Shown: positions 1-9,108 of the stretch, in pieces
How the letters are laid out: each line of letters starts with the position of its first letter
Numbering within the stretch: position 1 is the first letter of the stretch
NCBI GenBank assembly: GCA_006386115.1
Contig: VFIW01000005.1
Location: 868,001-932,000, forward strand
From: Globisporangium splendens
Taxonomy: Eukaryota; Oomycota; Peronosporomycetes; Pythiales; Pythiaceae
DNA: 64,000 bases
Direction of reading: 5' to 3'
Position numbers and translations under genes: made by a program
Notes under the pieces: generated by a model
What the model saw: the letters and a program-made list of their open reading frames with translations, nothing else
What the model was told of the DNA's origin: nothing
Database searches by the model: none

Positions 1-140
1 AAATCGATCCCGACGTCTGTACAGAACACGGCATTGCTCTTCCCATTGGCAGTAGCCGCTGCAGCGCCACGCGCCATCGCCGCCACCGCCAATACGTACA
101 GGACCATCGCATGGAGCGTGCGGCGGCGTGATGGCGTCAT
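1..140 (-). CDS. N-terminus of a probable secreted protein (cut by window edge)
   Basis: Read on the minus strand from the ATG at 140, the frame stays open to the window edge. It gives a basic N-terminus (MTPSRRR) followed by a hydrophobic stretch rich in V, L and A (about residues 12-25) and an A-A-A-rich region that would suit signal-peptidase cleavage. An in-frame ATG at 173 adds eleven residues, but the start at 140 gives the cleaner signal peptide. A cysteine follows soon after the predicted cleavage region. Only about 46 residues are visible, so no family can be named. Secretion is inferred from the N-terminal pattern alone. Confidence 0.5.
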   Translation of the reverse strand, partial: MTPSRRRTLHAMVLYVLAVAAMARGAAAATANGKSNAVFCTDVGID

Positions 141-388
141 GATGAAGGCACGCGCGCAGCACTCGTTCGCCATCTAATAACGGGTTTTGCTATGTGCTGA
201 TCTGATGCTCGAGACCTGGAAGGAATCCAAAAGAAACTTTCAAAAAGCAAGTTTCATCCTTGCATACAGCATACCTGGACGTTTACATATTTCGATAACA
301 GTAAAGCATTTGACTTCAGTGTCAAGTACTGGGGGTATTCTGAATAGTGGACTGTAGGGTATCTCGAGAGTGCCTCTATGAGAAGAAG

Positions 389-2609
389 ATGGAGAAAGCT
401 GACGAAGCAGCAGCGATGTCGGCGGCGCATGCTGCGGGGGAACGCGACGCAGGCGCTGGTCCTGATGGGAATGGTGACGAGAACCAGGCCAACGCGTATG
501 AGACCATAGAAGTCGGCGATGACGAGGACGAGGAGGATGCCGAGGACGGCGCGCAGAACGATGATGACGCAGACGAAGACGCCACGGTGGATGATGTCGA
601 AGTCGATGCAGTAAGTGGTCAGCTTTTCATAAATAATGCACGCAGCTCATGCAATACTAACCCATATGTTCTTTCTTTTCTGTAAACTGCAGTGCTGTAT
701 TTGTCAGGATATTGTCGAGTTACTGGCGCAAGGGTTTCTTCCGAGCTGCGAGCATAAATTCCACTTCGAGTGCATCGTGACGTGGTCGAAAGTGACGAAT
801 TTGTGCCCGCTCTGCAAGCAGAAATTCAACACTGTCGCGCGTGTGGATGCCAATGGCAGTGTTATACACACTGAGGAGATTGAGGATGCCAAGCAAGTGT
901 TCCGTCCGGACCCCCAGGATCACGATATTGCGGCGCAGTTGCGACTCGTGAACGAAGCGCGGTGTGAGACCTGCGGGCGAGGTGACGATGAGCACGTGCT
1001 GCTAATGTGTGAGGCCCGCGGATGCCCGGTATCGAACCACACGTACTGCATTGGATTGAGCGAAGTACCAGCCAGCTCGTGGTACTGCTCGCGACACACA
1101 GATATGCTGCGAGCAAGTGATCTCATTGAGCGTCCAGCGATGACGGTCTCCTCGCGTCGCACCACGAGACGACTAGCATCTTTGATGTCCAATGTTCTGA
1201 GAGGCAGTAGTCGATCATCTTCTGGTACGGTCACTCGTCGCGGACGAGGCAGTTCGACCAGCAGTAGTACGGCGAGAGGAGGTCGAGACCGAAGAGCTAC
1301 AGCTCGAGTTACGTTAGAATCTGAAAGCGGTCGCCCCATTCGAGGCGTTGCCGCAGCGTATGCGCTGCGAATGTCCCGAGAGCTCCAGCAAATCCAGCAA
1401 CGCGCCGAAGTCATGTACGCCAGAGGAGATCATTACCAGCATGCGCCTTCCAATAGACAGATCGCACTCTCGCGCTCTACCGTCCCGGCTCCTTCCAGTG
1501 TGGACTTAATGTGGCAGGATCACGATTCCAGTCGCCAGGCAATGGCTGCTAGGTCTTCAAGCGCACTGATCAGTTCCATGAGCTCCCCCCAAACAAGCAC
1601 CACCAACCGGGTATCGAGAACTCTGGCACCAGAGTATCGTGAGCTCGCTCAGCTCATGGTCGACGCTGTCGCAAGCGACAACTACGCGTCGACAGTCTCC
1701 CTTGTTATCCCAAAAACCGCGAAGCTGAGGCTCGTCTCCAAGGTGAAAACCTTCTTTGCACGTCTCAACGACCGCGAGAAACTCGCGGTGCTCGATATGG
1801 AGTGTCTTCCAGTGTTGTACAAGTGGATCCAGAAAGCGGATGCTGCTGCTTCGCCTCATCCTCAAGTGCTGGACGCCGTGCTCACTGTCGTGGGATCCCT
1901 TCCGATTCGGAAAAGCGATCTCATCGAGGTTCCTGACTTCCGCAGCGCATTGGACGAGATCGCGACATTTCCCGACATCAGTGTCGAGTTGCGAGAGCGT
2001 GCGATCAAGATCAGTGAGAAATGGCGCGAGATCAATCCGCCGTCTCGATCGGCTTCTCCGCCACGTCGACCTCAGTATCGACCAACGCCCTTCGATACAG
2101 GTAGAACACCAGCATTGCCGCCTCCCATTCGAGCATTTTCGGCCCAGAAGCAGCCCATGCGGCGAGAAAAGAAAGAGAAAACGCGAAAGCAAGACGCGTA
2201 CGTATTGGCTCACTTGTGTTCTCCGATATGTCGTTTTTGTGCTTACCTGACTGTATGCGTGTCGATTTGTAGATGGGCGACACCGGCAGTGGAGTACGTG
2301 AAGGCGAAGCTTTACCCTTTGTACAAGCATGGGAGCGGCAAACTCACGAAGGAGCGCTTTAAGGTGATCGTGAAGCAAGTGCTGGATCTGTTCAAAGTCG
2401 AAGCCGCGTCGCTGCAGTCGGAGCTCGTTCTGTCCAACGGCGAGTTGGCGAATATCACGAAGGCGCGGCTGAAGACTTGGATCGATCGCGTTTACAAAGC
2501 CTCAAGCAACGGAATCTCGACCAGCGCAAGTTCGAGTAGAGCTGCTGCAGCTTCGTCATCGTCGTCGTATTCGGCGTTGCCGCCAACCAAGCATCGCCGA
2601 ATAAGCTGA
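389..2609 (+). CDS. RING/PHD/TFIIS-N/SRI protein, PHRF1-like
   Basis: Three exons (389-610, 693-2197, 2273-2609) encode 687 residues. The 611-692 intron has a TACTAAC branch site. An acidic N-terminus is followed by a RING finger (about residues 75-120, starting CCIC and ending CPLC). A PHD finger comes next (CETC ... HTYC ... WYCSRH), then a long Ser/Arg linker. A helical block (about 390-500) holds LPVLYKWIQ and LGSLPIRK-like segments and resembles the TFIIS N-terminal/IWS1 fold. The C-terminal block (KLYPLYKHGSGKLTKERFK) resembles an SRI domain, which in known families binds the phosphorylated CTD of RNA polymerase II. RING plus PHD plus C-terminal SRI is the plan of animal PHRF1, so a nuclear ubiquitin ligase tied to transcribing polymerase is inferred. 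The first in-frame ATG is at 389. Its 3' end converges on the next gene. Confidence 0.8.
611..692 (+). other. Spliceosomal intron with canonical branch site
   Basis: This intron runs from GTAAGT to CTGCAG, 82 bp, phase 0. TACTAAC lies about 32 bases before the acceptor. Splicing joins the acidic N-terminus directly to the first RING cysteine, which confirms both borders. It is a good template for intron structure in this genome. Confidence 0.85.
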
Positions 2610-2740
2610 GCGCAATATTTTGCTGAATTCTACCAAGTTGAAGTACCATAGAACTGTGCAAATGTAAGCTAATGGCGTAGCTTTTGATTGTAAAGACCCC
2701 CTATAAATTATCGCGTAGAACGACTTGTCTGTCAGAGCTC

Positions 2741-3661
2741 TCAAATAAGCGCTGAGATCTCGTTCTCGGAAATTCCTGCGTCCCGGAGCCGTTTTCTTTG
2801 CAGCACTTGGTCTACCATCCACTCCACTTTGGTCTTCTCTGTTTGAATCTTCGCTTGCTTGAGCTGCTCTTGTGCCAGCTGCAGCTGCACATCTTGGTAT
2901 TTTTGACTGTGCACGTCTCGCTTGTTCTCCATTTCGAATCGGCGAGTTTCTAAGTCTAACTTAGCAGCTTTGATCCGCAGCTGATTCTGCATATGCTCAT
3001 GATGCTTTATACTGGATTCGATCTCCCATGGATGGACGGGGGAGCTCACATGCTTTCGCTTTTGCAGATAGGAGCTGAGTGTTTCCCGAACTTCAACCAG
3101 TTCACTGGATGTGCTTGGTTCATCATCGTCAGAGATCACAGAGATTTTCGCGTGTACTTCTTGCGCTTTCGAAGTCGGTACAGATACAACATGGGTTGCC
3201 TGAGTGATTTGAGCCGGCAGTTGCTTCTGCGACGAACTCGCTTGCAGTGCTTTGGCGACAGCAGGGATCGCTCGCGGAGGTCGTTGTGGAATTTGTAGAG
3301 GCTGGTTTCTTGGAGGACTGGGCTCAGGCTGACTTCTTGAGATGACTGGCATCGCTTGTGGGACACGGTGTGGTTGGTGCAGCTGCCGCACAACAGTAGG
3401 AACGGGGTTGCACACTCGCACTGGTGTTGCTGCGCTTCGATCACTGACCGTGGCCGCGTTATCGCTTGCCAGTAAAAGTTCTGCATACGCTTCCTTGTTT
3501 CTTGTTCTGTAATCAATCTTCAACTTGCGTTGCGAGATCTCCATCTTTAACTGCGCCAGTGTCCACTGTCTGTAGTTGTCGGAACTTGGAGGCGGGCAGT
3601 TTGCATCGGAGATGGCACTCCAGAGCTTGGAGATCCGCGGGATCCACACGTCCATCGGCAT
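2741..3661 (-). CDS. Coiled-coil protein with SAP-like segment, possibly transposon-derived
   Basis: The frame from the ATG at 3661 (MPMDVWIPR) gives about 306 residues. Near the N-terminus lies WTLAQLKMEISQRKLKIDY, a short helical block recalling SAP-like or DNA-binding segments. A Pro/Ser-rich middle follows. The last 110 residues are a charged coiled coil ending LQRKRLRDAGISENEISALI, a tail type common in trihelix or Myb-like proteins linked to Harbinger-type transposons. The frame is open upstream to 3826. A different frame (3513-3935, MKFNDPATG...) overlaps the 5' end and could be a first exon, but no convincing splice pair joins them. Function is unknown and nuclear DNA binding is only a guess. 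It converges on the PHRF1-like gene with 131 bp between stops. Confidence 0.5.
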   Translation of the reverse strand: MPMDVWIPRISKLWSAISDANCPPPSSDNYRQWTLAQLKMEISQRKLKIDYRTRNKEAYAELLLASDNAATVSDRSAATPVRVCNPVPTVVRQLHQPHRVPQAMPVISRSQPEPSPPRNQPLQIPQRPPRAIPAVAKALQASSSQKQLPAQITQATHVVSVPTSKAQEVHAKISVISDDDEPSTSSELVEVRETLSSYLQKRKHVSSPVHPWEIESSIKHHEHMQNQLRIKAAKLDLETRRFEMENKRDVHSQKYQDVQLQLAQEQLKQAKIQTEKTKVEWMVDQVLQRKRLRDAGISENEISALI

Positions 3662-4359
3662 CGCACCACTCGAGCCCAACGTGTTGAAGTTGTGTGCTGC
3701 CAGTATCTCCTTGTGTCTCGCTCTCTTGCTTCTTGACTGTCGCTCGATCGTGCAAATTGCGGGATGACGAGACCGGGAGTGAAACCCGCATTGATGCACA
3801 AACCCGCACTGGAGGATGCGCACCAAACACCAACTTCAACTCGTACTTAAGTGGATAGTCAAGATATCCTGCCACATTACTCGAATAAATACCTTGACCC
3901 AGTAGATTGCCAGTCGCAGGGTCATTGAACTTCATAGTTTATTCCACAGTGGAGGAGGTACCGTAACCTACAAATAGACAGCCATCTCAAAGAAGTACTG
4001 TGTTGTGTTATGCCTCCCCCGCATTCAACGTGGATACATTTTGTCGATCGCACGACCACACCAAACCTACTTTTGAGAAATCCATGGGCTTTCAGTCATG
4101 TGCTGCAACATCACGTCGTCACATCGGTTTCCTCGTTCTTTCTCTTGCTCATGTCGCTTATGCCAGTGCACTGTGCCTGTCCTGCGCCGCCCTTTCGTGC
4201 AGTCCCGCGCATCCGCATTTCCGCATTTTCCGCGCTCGCCGCATTTCTACATCCCGGCGGGCCGCGAACTTGTCGCGAGAGAAGGCTTCCGCGTGCGTTC
4301 TCGGTGGAGAGTGCGGACCGCTCCGTTATTTATTGGACTGTCAATTGATCCTCATCATT

Positions 4360-7300
4360 ATGCAAGCACCGCTTTCGTGGCAGACAACACCTTCGCGCAG
4401 TCCGCAACAACAACAGAGAAGAGTTCTTGGCACGCATATATCGGATACGATGAAAGCTATGGCGGAGCAAGACAGCCAAGAAATCCGGCTGTGCGCACTT
4501 GTGCTGTCGGTCGTCGCGTTCTTCCTGTTCATTGCGGCCGAGATCGTGCACGACAGTGCGTATGCGTGCCGCGCTGTGATCCTGCTCGTCGCGACCGGTG
4601 CGCTTGGGTTTGCGTGGATCGGACCGTTGACGCTGCTCGCGGGTACGTTGCGTTCGAAGAAGTTCCAGTGGTGGCAACCGTTCCAAGGCGGAGTCGAGTT
4701 TGTGTGGATGCAAGCGTTTGGATGGTGCTTGCATACGTTTGTGCTCACTGCCTCGGTGGTGGTGCTCGCGAATTCCCAGCTCCCGAAATGGTTTGAAGGA
4801 CAGTACCTGTTCTTGGGTGTCACTGGGTTCATCGCACAGATCTTGCTCAATCTTAGCATCGGATGCTTCCGCGAAATCGATACAGAGCAACCAGTGTTCC
4901 AGCTCCCGTTGAATGCCAAGACAGTTGTCAGCTTACTGGTGTCAGCCTCCGGTCTACTGCTATTCGTATTTTATGATCTATTCTCGCATCTTGGTCAATC
5001 GCCCGTGGTAATCGCAGTTGGATGTGTCGAGTTTATCGCGTCTGCACTCGTCATCCACGTGTTCTACGGCTGTGCAGATATTCCCGGCTATCGAATCTGG
5101 CAACCGTTTGAAGGCGAGCGAATGTTTCTCCTGCTGCAGTATTTTGGATGGCAACTCTTCGCGTTTACGATCGGTGGCGCCATGAATGTACTCTGCAGTG
5201 CAGACGACATGTCCGGATATGGAAGCTCGAAAGGAACTACTACTGCGATTGGAGCGATGGGAATGACGTCGCAGATTTTGCTGCTCGTCTCACTGCAGTA
5301 TTTTGACAAGGGCTCCGGCAGTCAGAAAAACAAAGCGGACTCAAGTGACCATGCGGCTCAACCAACAAGCTTACCCCCTCTTAGCCCTATAACAAGGAAA
5401 ACGAAGCTCCCTGCAGAAATCTATGTGACAAGCATGTTGTGCATCGGAGCGCTCGCTGTTGGGTTCCTCTCGTACACGTCTCGAGCAAAGATTGGTGTCG
5501 TCCCCGATAAAGTCGAGCAATTTTTCCTCGCACACGAAAAAGTCGGGTGGATTATCAGCCTGTGCTCGTTGGCAATCGCTGCACCTATTTCAAATATGGG
5601 TGGCGTTCGATCGAAGCCAGAATATTCCTGGTGGCAGCCATTCCAGGGCGGAACCAAGTTTGTGTTTTTGCAGACACTTGGATGGCTTTGGTATGGCTTC
5701 TACCTGGCACTATCCATTGTACTGTGCATGAACAGCGCAAGATTTGGCGAACTGATTGGGTGCTTTGTGCTTCTGGTTGGCACTGGATCCGCTGGAGCGA
5801 TTGCGCTCTCCCTTTCCTATTTTGAACCTCAAGAGTTGAAGAAGACAAAGGTGCGAGATAGTAAGCAAGCGTTGTACTGGTGTGATGCGACGAAAGGCGA
5901 AGTGGTTATGGTCGTCTTGCTGTCGATGTCGTCCATGCTCTTCCATCTCTTGGTGGACTTCTTCCAGGATCGTATGCTTCCGTCAATCAAAGCGCTGTGT
6001 GTGGTCTTGGCAATGGCACTTTTTGTATTGGCGTCTACGATCTCGCATTGCTCGGGGCGGAAGCTGCATGCACGTTTTCGTATTTGGCAGCCTTTTGAAG
6101 GCGGATCCCGTTACGTTATCCACCAAGCGGTTGGATGGAGTTTGTTTGCGATCCAGCTTCTCTTCGACTCGCTGCTACTTTCGCTGGTGTCGCAAGCATT
6201 ACCAAGAGGGCTGTCGAGCTTGCTGGGCTTCTTTGGCTTGATGCCGCAGATTTTGATTCTCATATCGAATCAGCACTTCGAGCCAGCTCTGCAAGATCAA
6301 GACGATTTGAAGCCGTCGAGGCCATCTCTTCGCATCATACGCATTCCAGCGCATCCCCAGACATGGTCAAGCCTGCTGAAAACCTCGGCTTTGAAATGGC
6401 ATGCAGGCTCAAACTTGTTTGTAGCCATTGTCTCCATTTGCCTTTTTGCGAGCGCAGAGATCTTGGGGGCGAAAGGGGTGTTCCATCGCTCAGAGGAAGT
6501 GTTGTACATCTTTGGCTGCCTCTTGTCAGTGTATGGAATCCTCTCTGTGCACTGTGTTCTGGGACCAAAACTGCATTCGTCGTATCGAGTGATTCAGCCT
6601 TTTCGTGGCGGAATCAAGTTTATCACTTTCCAAGGCGCTGCGTGGACGATCGTCAGTGTTGCATGGGCTGTGTCCATTACAGTGATCTACTGGAGTTCCG
6701 TGTTCTTCCGATTTCGCGGCATCCAGTTGCTCACCGGTCTTCTCTACTTCGTATCCCAGATGCTGCTATTGTATTCGCTACCGCTTTTCCAAGCCCCAAA
6801 AAGTCATATGAAAACAATTGTGCGGGGTAAACCGAAACTTCAAAGTGAAATACGGCGAAAGGCGGAAGACCTCGTGAATCAGTACTTCGTCGGTCGGCTG
6901 CTGGGCTTCTCCGCGTGCTGTGTGTTTGTACTCGTTGATTTCACGATGCTACACTTGGGTCCGTCGATTCCGATGTTCCCCGCGACGATCTGTGCTGTGC
7001 TCGGATTGTTTTCTTCGATCCCACTGACGTACAAGTTTGCGACATCAACATATGGCCCAATGGCGAAGTCCATCAGCGGGAGTATTGTCTTTATCGTGCT
7101 TGGGTGTGCACTTTGGTCGTTCACGCTGTTGCTCGGCGCTCTCTTCAGCTACCAATTATGGAGTACCCAAGCCATCGACCGTTCCATGTCGAGGAGTGAA
7201 AACGCGCCAACGCAATTCATGGGCACATTTACTGGAAGTGTTGGGTTTATGGCGCAACTTTTGTTTTTCCAGGCATCGGAGTCATCACTGTTGGAGCAAG

Positions 7301-7986
7301 GATCAGAAGGCAAGGTGTCGTCGGAAGAGAACCTGGTAGTGGTGATGACCAAGCTGAAGAAGAATCTCAAGTGCGCCTCGATTTGGGTTTACTCGGCTAT
7401 AACGTTGGTGTCGGGACTTGTCTATGCGCACACGAAATCGGTGATCCCAAAGCATTTGGCGACAACGCAAGTGCTTGGCCTCGTCTTTTGTTGCGTGGTG
7501 GTAATCTGGTCGGCATGGTGCATACAACAACAGATCATTTCCAGCGGAGGAGGCATAGCACAGTACAGGAAGTGCTCTCCTGTGTCCCAAGATCGCGAAA
7601 GCGACATCGTCATGAAGCATATCCCTATTCTAGACATCGGACTGGATTGCTACGCACAACTTGCGGCATTCCTGACCGTTTCGGAGATTGTGGGAATGTC
7701 AGCGACGTGCAAGACAGCACATGCATTCCATACAGACGCATTATGGAGACGGATCTTTGCTCGTCGATATGGCAGTAGTCACATGGATCACACTTTTTTG
7801 AAGCTCGAGAGCGCTGACACCCATGGGTATGGGGATACGAATGAAAACGCGATAACAGTGCGTACGAAACCATTTGCGGCCACAACGCTGCATCGAATTG
7901 AGACGACGGTCGTGAACATGATTTGTGGGCTCGAATTCCCTACAATCCAGCCAGCTCCGCCAAAATCTGCGATTATAAACATGTAA
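4360..7986 (+). CDS. Polytopic membrane protein with six internal repeats and a C-terminal F-box
   Basis: A single exon of about 1208 residues. The in-frame ATG at 4360 is chosen; ATGs at 4083 and 4450 are alternatives. The body is six tandem modules of 140-180 residues, each with about four hydrophobic segments and a loop motif of the form W-Q-P-F-x-G-G then x-F-x-x-x-Q-x-x-G-W. Copies lie near 4669 (WWQPFQGG), 5095 (IWQPFEGE), 5631 (WWQPFQGG), 6081 (IWQPFEGG), 6592 (VIQPFRGG) and, degenerate, 7054 (YGPMAKSISG). This predicts more than 20 membrane helices. Residues near the C-terminus (about 7630-7780 nt) match an F-box: a leucine-rich helix, then SATCK, then LWRRIFARRYG. F-boxes bind Skp1 in SCF ubiquitin ligases. 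No transport family is recognised. A near match to the oomycete initiator lies at 4214-4230. Confidence 0.75.
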   Translation: MQAPLSWQTTPSRSPQQQQRRVLGTHISDTMKAMAEQDSQEIRLCALVLSVVAFFLFIAAEIVHDSAYACRAVILLVATGALGFAWIGPLTLLAGTLRSKKFQWWQPFQGGVEFVWMQAFGWCLHTFVLTASVVVLANSQLPKWFEGQYLFLGVTGFIAQILLNLSIGCFREIDTEQPVFQLPLNAKTVVSLLVSASGLLLFVFYDLFSHLGQSPVVIAVGCVEFIASALVIHVFYGCADIPGYRIWQPFEGERMFLLLQYFGWQLFAFTIGGAMNVLCSADDMSGYGSSKGTTTAIGAMGMTSQILLLVSLQYFDKGSGSQKNKADSSDHAAQPTSLPPLSPITRKTKLPAEIYVTSMLCIGALAVGFLSYTSRAKIGVVPDKVEQFFLAHEKVGWIISLCSLAIAAPISNMGGVRSKPEYSWWQPFQGGTKFVFLQTLGWLWYGFYLALSIVLCMNSARFGELIGCFVLLVGTGSAGAIALSLSYFEPQELKKTKVRDSKQALYWCDATKGEVVMVVLLSMSSMLFHLLVDFFQDRMLPSIKALCVVLAMALFVLASTISHCSGRKLHARFRIWQPFEGGSRYVIHQAVGWSLFAIQLLFDSLLLSLVSQALPRGLSSLLGFFGLMPQILILISNQHFEPALQDQDDLKPSRPSLRIIRIPAHPQTWSSLLKTSALKWHAGSNLFVAIVSICLFASAEILGAKGVFHRSEEVLYIFGCLLSVYGILSVHCVLGPKLHSSYRVIQPFRGGIKFITFQGAAWTIVSVAWAVSITVIYWSSVFFRFRGIQLLTGLLYFVSQMLLLYSLPLFQAPKSHMKTIVRGKPKLQSEIRRKAEDLVNQYFVGRLLGFSACCVFVLVDFTMLHLGPSIPMFPATICAVLGLFSSIPLTYKFATSTYGPMAKSISGSIVFIVLGCALWSFTLLLGALFSYQLWSTQAIDRSMSRSENAPTQFMGTFTGSVGFMAQLLFFQASESSLLEQGSEGKVSSEENLVVVMTKLKKNLKCASIWVYSAITLVSGLVYAHTKSVIPKHLATTQVLGLVFCCVVVIWSAWCIQQQIISSGGGIAQYRKCSPVSQDRESDIVMKHIPILDIGLDCYAQLAAFLTVSEIVGMSATCKTAHAFHTDALWRRIFARRYGSSHMDHTFLKLESADTHGYGDTNENAITVRTKPFAATTLHRIETTVVNMICGLEFPTIQPAPPKSAIINM

Positions 7987-8047
7987 GCTCTGGCACATCT
8001 GTGATACTGCCAACTACCTGTATGCACCATGAAATAAACTAACAACA

Positions 8048-8992
8048 ATGCTTGCATGGTGCCTCAGCAGGCAGTCGAAATGGAAAACATTCTGTATCGG
8101 GCGAGAGAAACACTTTCGATTCGATCAGTGCAAGGTATGCAAAGTCGTCGAGGCCTTCAGCAGCGTGCCACAGTTATGGGAGATGCAAGAGAACTGCGCG
8201 CGAAGATCGCCGAGCACGTGGGTAAATTTGTGCCACTGCGTGAATCCGGTGACACTCCGACATGAAAAAGCGCATCGCGGGTGCTTGGAAACCCTACGCA
8301 AGAAGTACCACGCCACGGAACCGCACCCACGACCACAGCGAATGGAGATTGAATACTGCGCAAATTGTGAACTTGGTGTCACGGAGGTTGGCCGCCTTCC
8401 GAATACGATTCGCGAGTTGCTGCAAGTCACGTGGGAGCATTTCTGTGCACCGGAGCACGAGTTTGGCGGCGGTTTTTTCAGTTTCGTGCCCTGCAGTGCG
8501 TCCATCTTCATCTTTGCGCTCAAGTCCGTCGGGTGGGGTTCCTGCTCAATGTATATATGGTTGGTGACAGTCGTGGCGTTATGCTTTGTGATCAACTCGC
8601 CACGTTTTGATCGGGCTTTGGCGCAGATTGGCGGAGAAGAATCGCCGAGCTTCCAAGCGTATCAGCGCGCGTACTACGCACTGGTATTGTCTAGCATTGC
8701 ACACCTTGCCTGGTGTTGCCCGACGGTGAATCAAAGCGACGCTATGCGCAATCCGTCACTCACGCAGACGCTGATCTTGTTGGGGTTCCGGGCCAACTTT
8801 GGTATCTTCCTGGTACTCGCACTCACATGTTTCTTCGTGTTTTGGCGAACGCAGTACCGGATCTCAACGGTCCGTGGAGTCGATGACGAATCGAGCCTTT
8901 CGGAGTCGACGGATGTGCAGCCCATGGCGCCTTCAGCGGACAAGAGTTGTGTGCTGTGTCTTCTGAAGCTTTGCAGCGAGGATCGTGGATGA
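8048..8992 (+). CDS. RING-CH (MARCH-type) membrane E3 ligase
   Basis: The ORF of 314 residues starts only 61 bp after the stop of the repeat/F-box gene, and the upstream AATAAA lies in that gap. The N-terminal cysteine-histidine set is CKVC (about residue 28), CHC (about 63), HRGC and YCANC, the order of a C4HC3 RING-CH finger. The C-to-H spacing is a few residues longer than usual. Three hydrophobic segments follow (about residues 145-180, 205-225 and 243-265), then a Ser/Asp-rich tail. Known MARCH proteins ubiquitinate membrane cargo in the secretory and endocytic systems. An overlapping +1 frame (8056-8265) is considered a shadow. It converges on the BAR-TBC gene with 116 bp between stops. 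Confidence 0.65.
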   Translation: MLAWCLSRQSKWKTFCIGREKHFRFDQCKVCKVVEAFSSVPQLWEMQENCARRSPSTWVNLCHCVNPVTLRHEKAHRGCLETLRKKYHATEPHPRPQRMEIEYCANCELGVTEVGRLPNTIRELLQVTWEHFCAPEHEFGGGFFSFVPCSASIFIFALKSVGWGSCSMYIWLVTVVALCFVINSPRFDRALAQIGGEESPSFQAYQRAYYALVLSSIAHLAWCCPTVNQSDAMRNPSLTQTLILLGFRANFGIFLVLALTCFFVFWRTQYRISTVRGVDDESSLSESTDVQPMAPSADKSCVLCLLKLCSEDRG

Positions 8993-9108
8993 TCATTATG
9001 ATGAAACGATGGGGGTATGGATTTATGTACAATGTATTTTGCCACTGTGGGTGGTATTGTAAGAATAATAAGGTATTACTGATGAACGGAGACGAGCGTA
9101 TCCGAATT

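Noticed and set aside
1557..2378. Minus-strand frame of 273 codons over the PHRF1-like gene
   Set aside because: It overlaps real exons and an intron of the opposite gene and shows no domain.
4000..4359. Upstream extension of the repeat/F-box protein
   Set aside because: The extension starts at a non-ATG codon, and its sequence lacks the helices and repeats of the protein. It reads like 5' leader.
8056..8265. Alternative +1 first exon for the RING-CH gene (MENILYRARETLS)
   Set aside because: No splice pair joins it to the finger without losing the first cysteines, and the frame from 8048 is complete.
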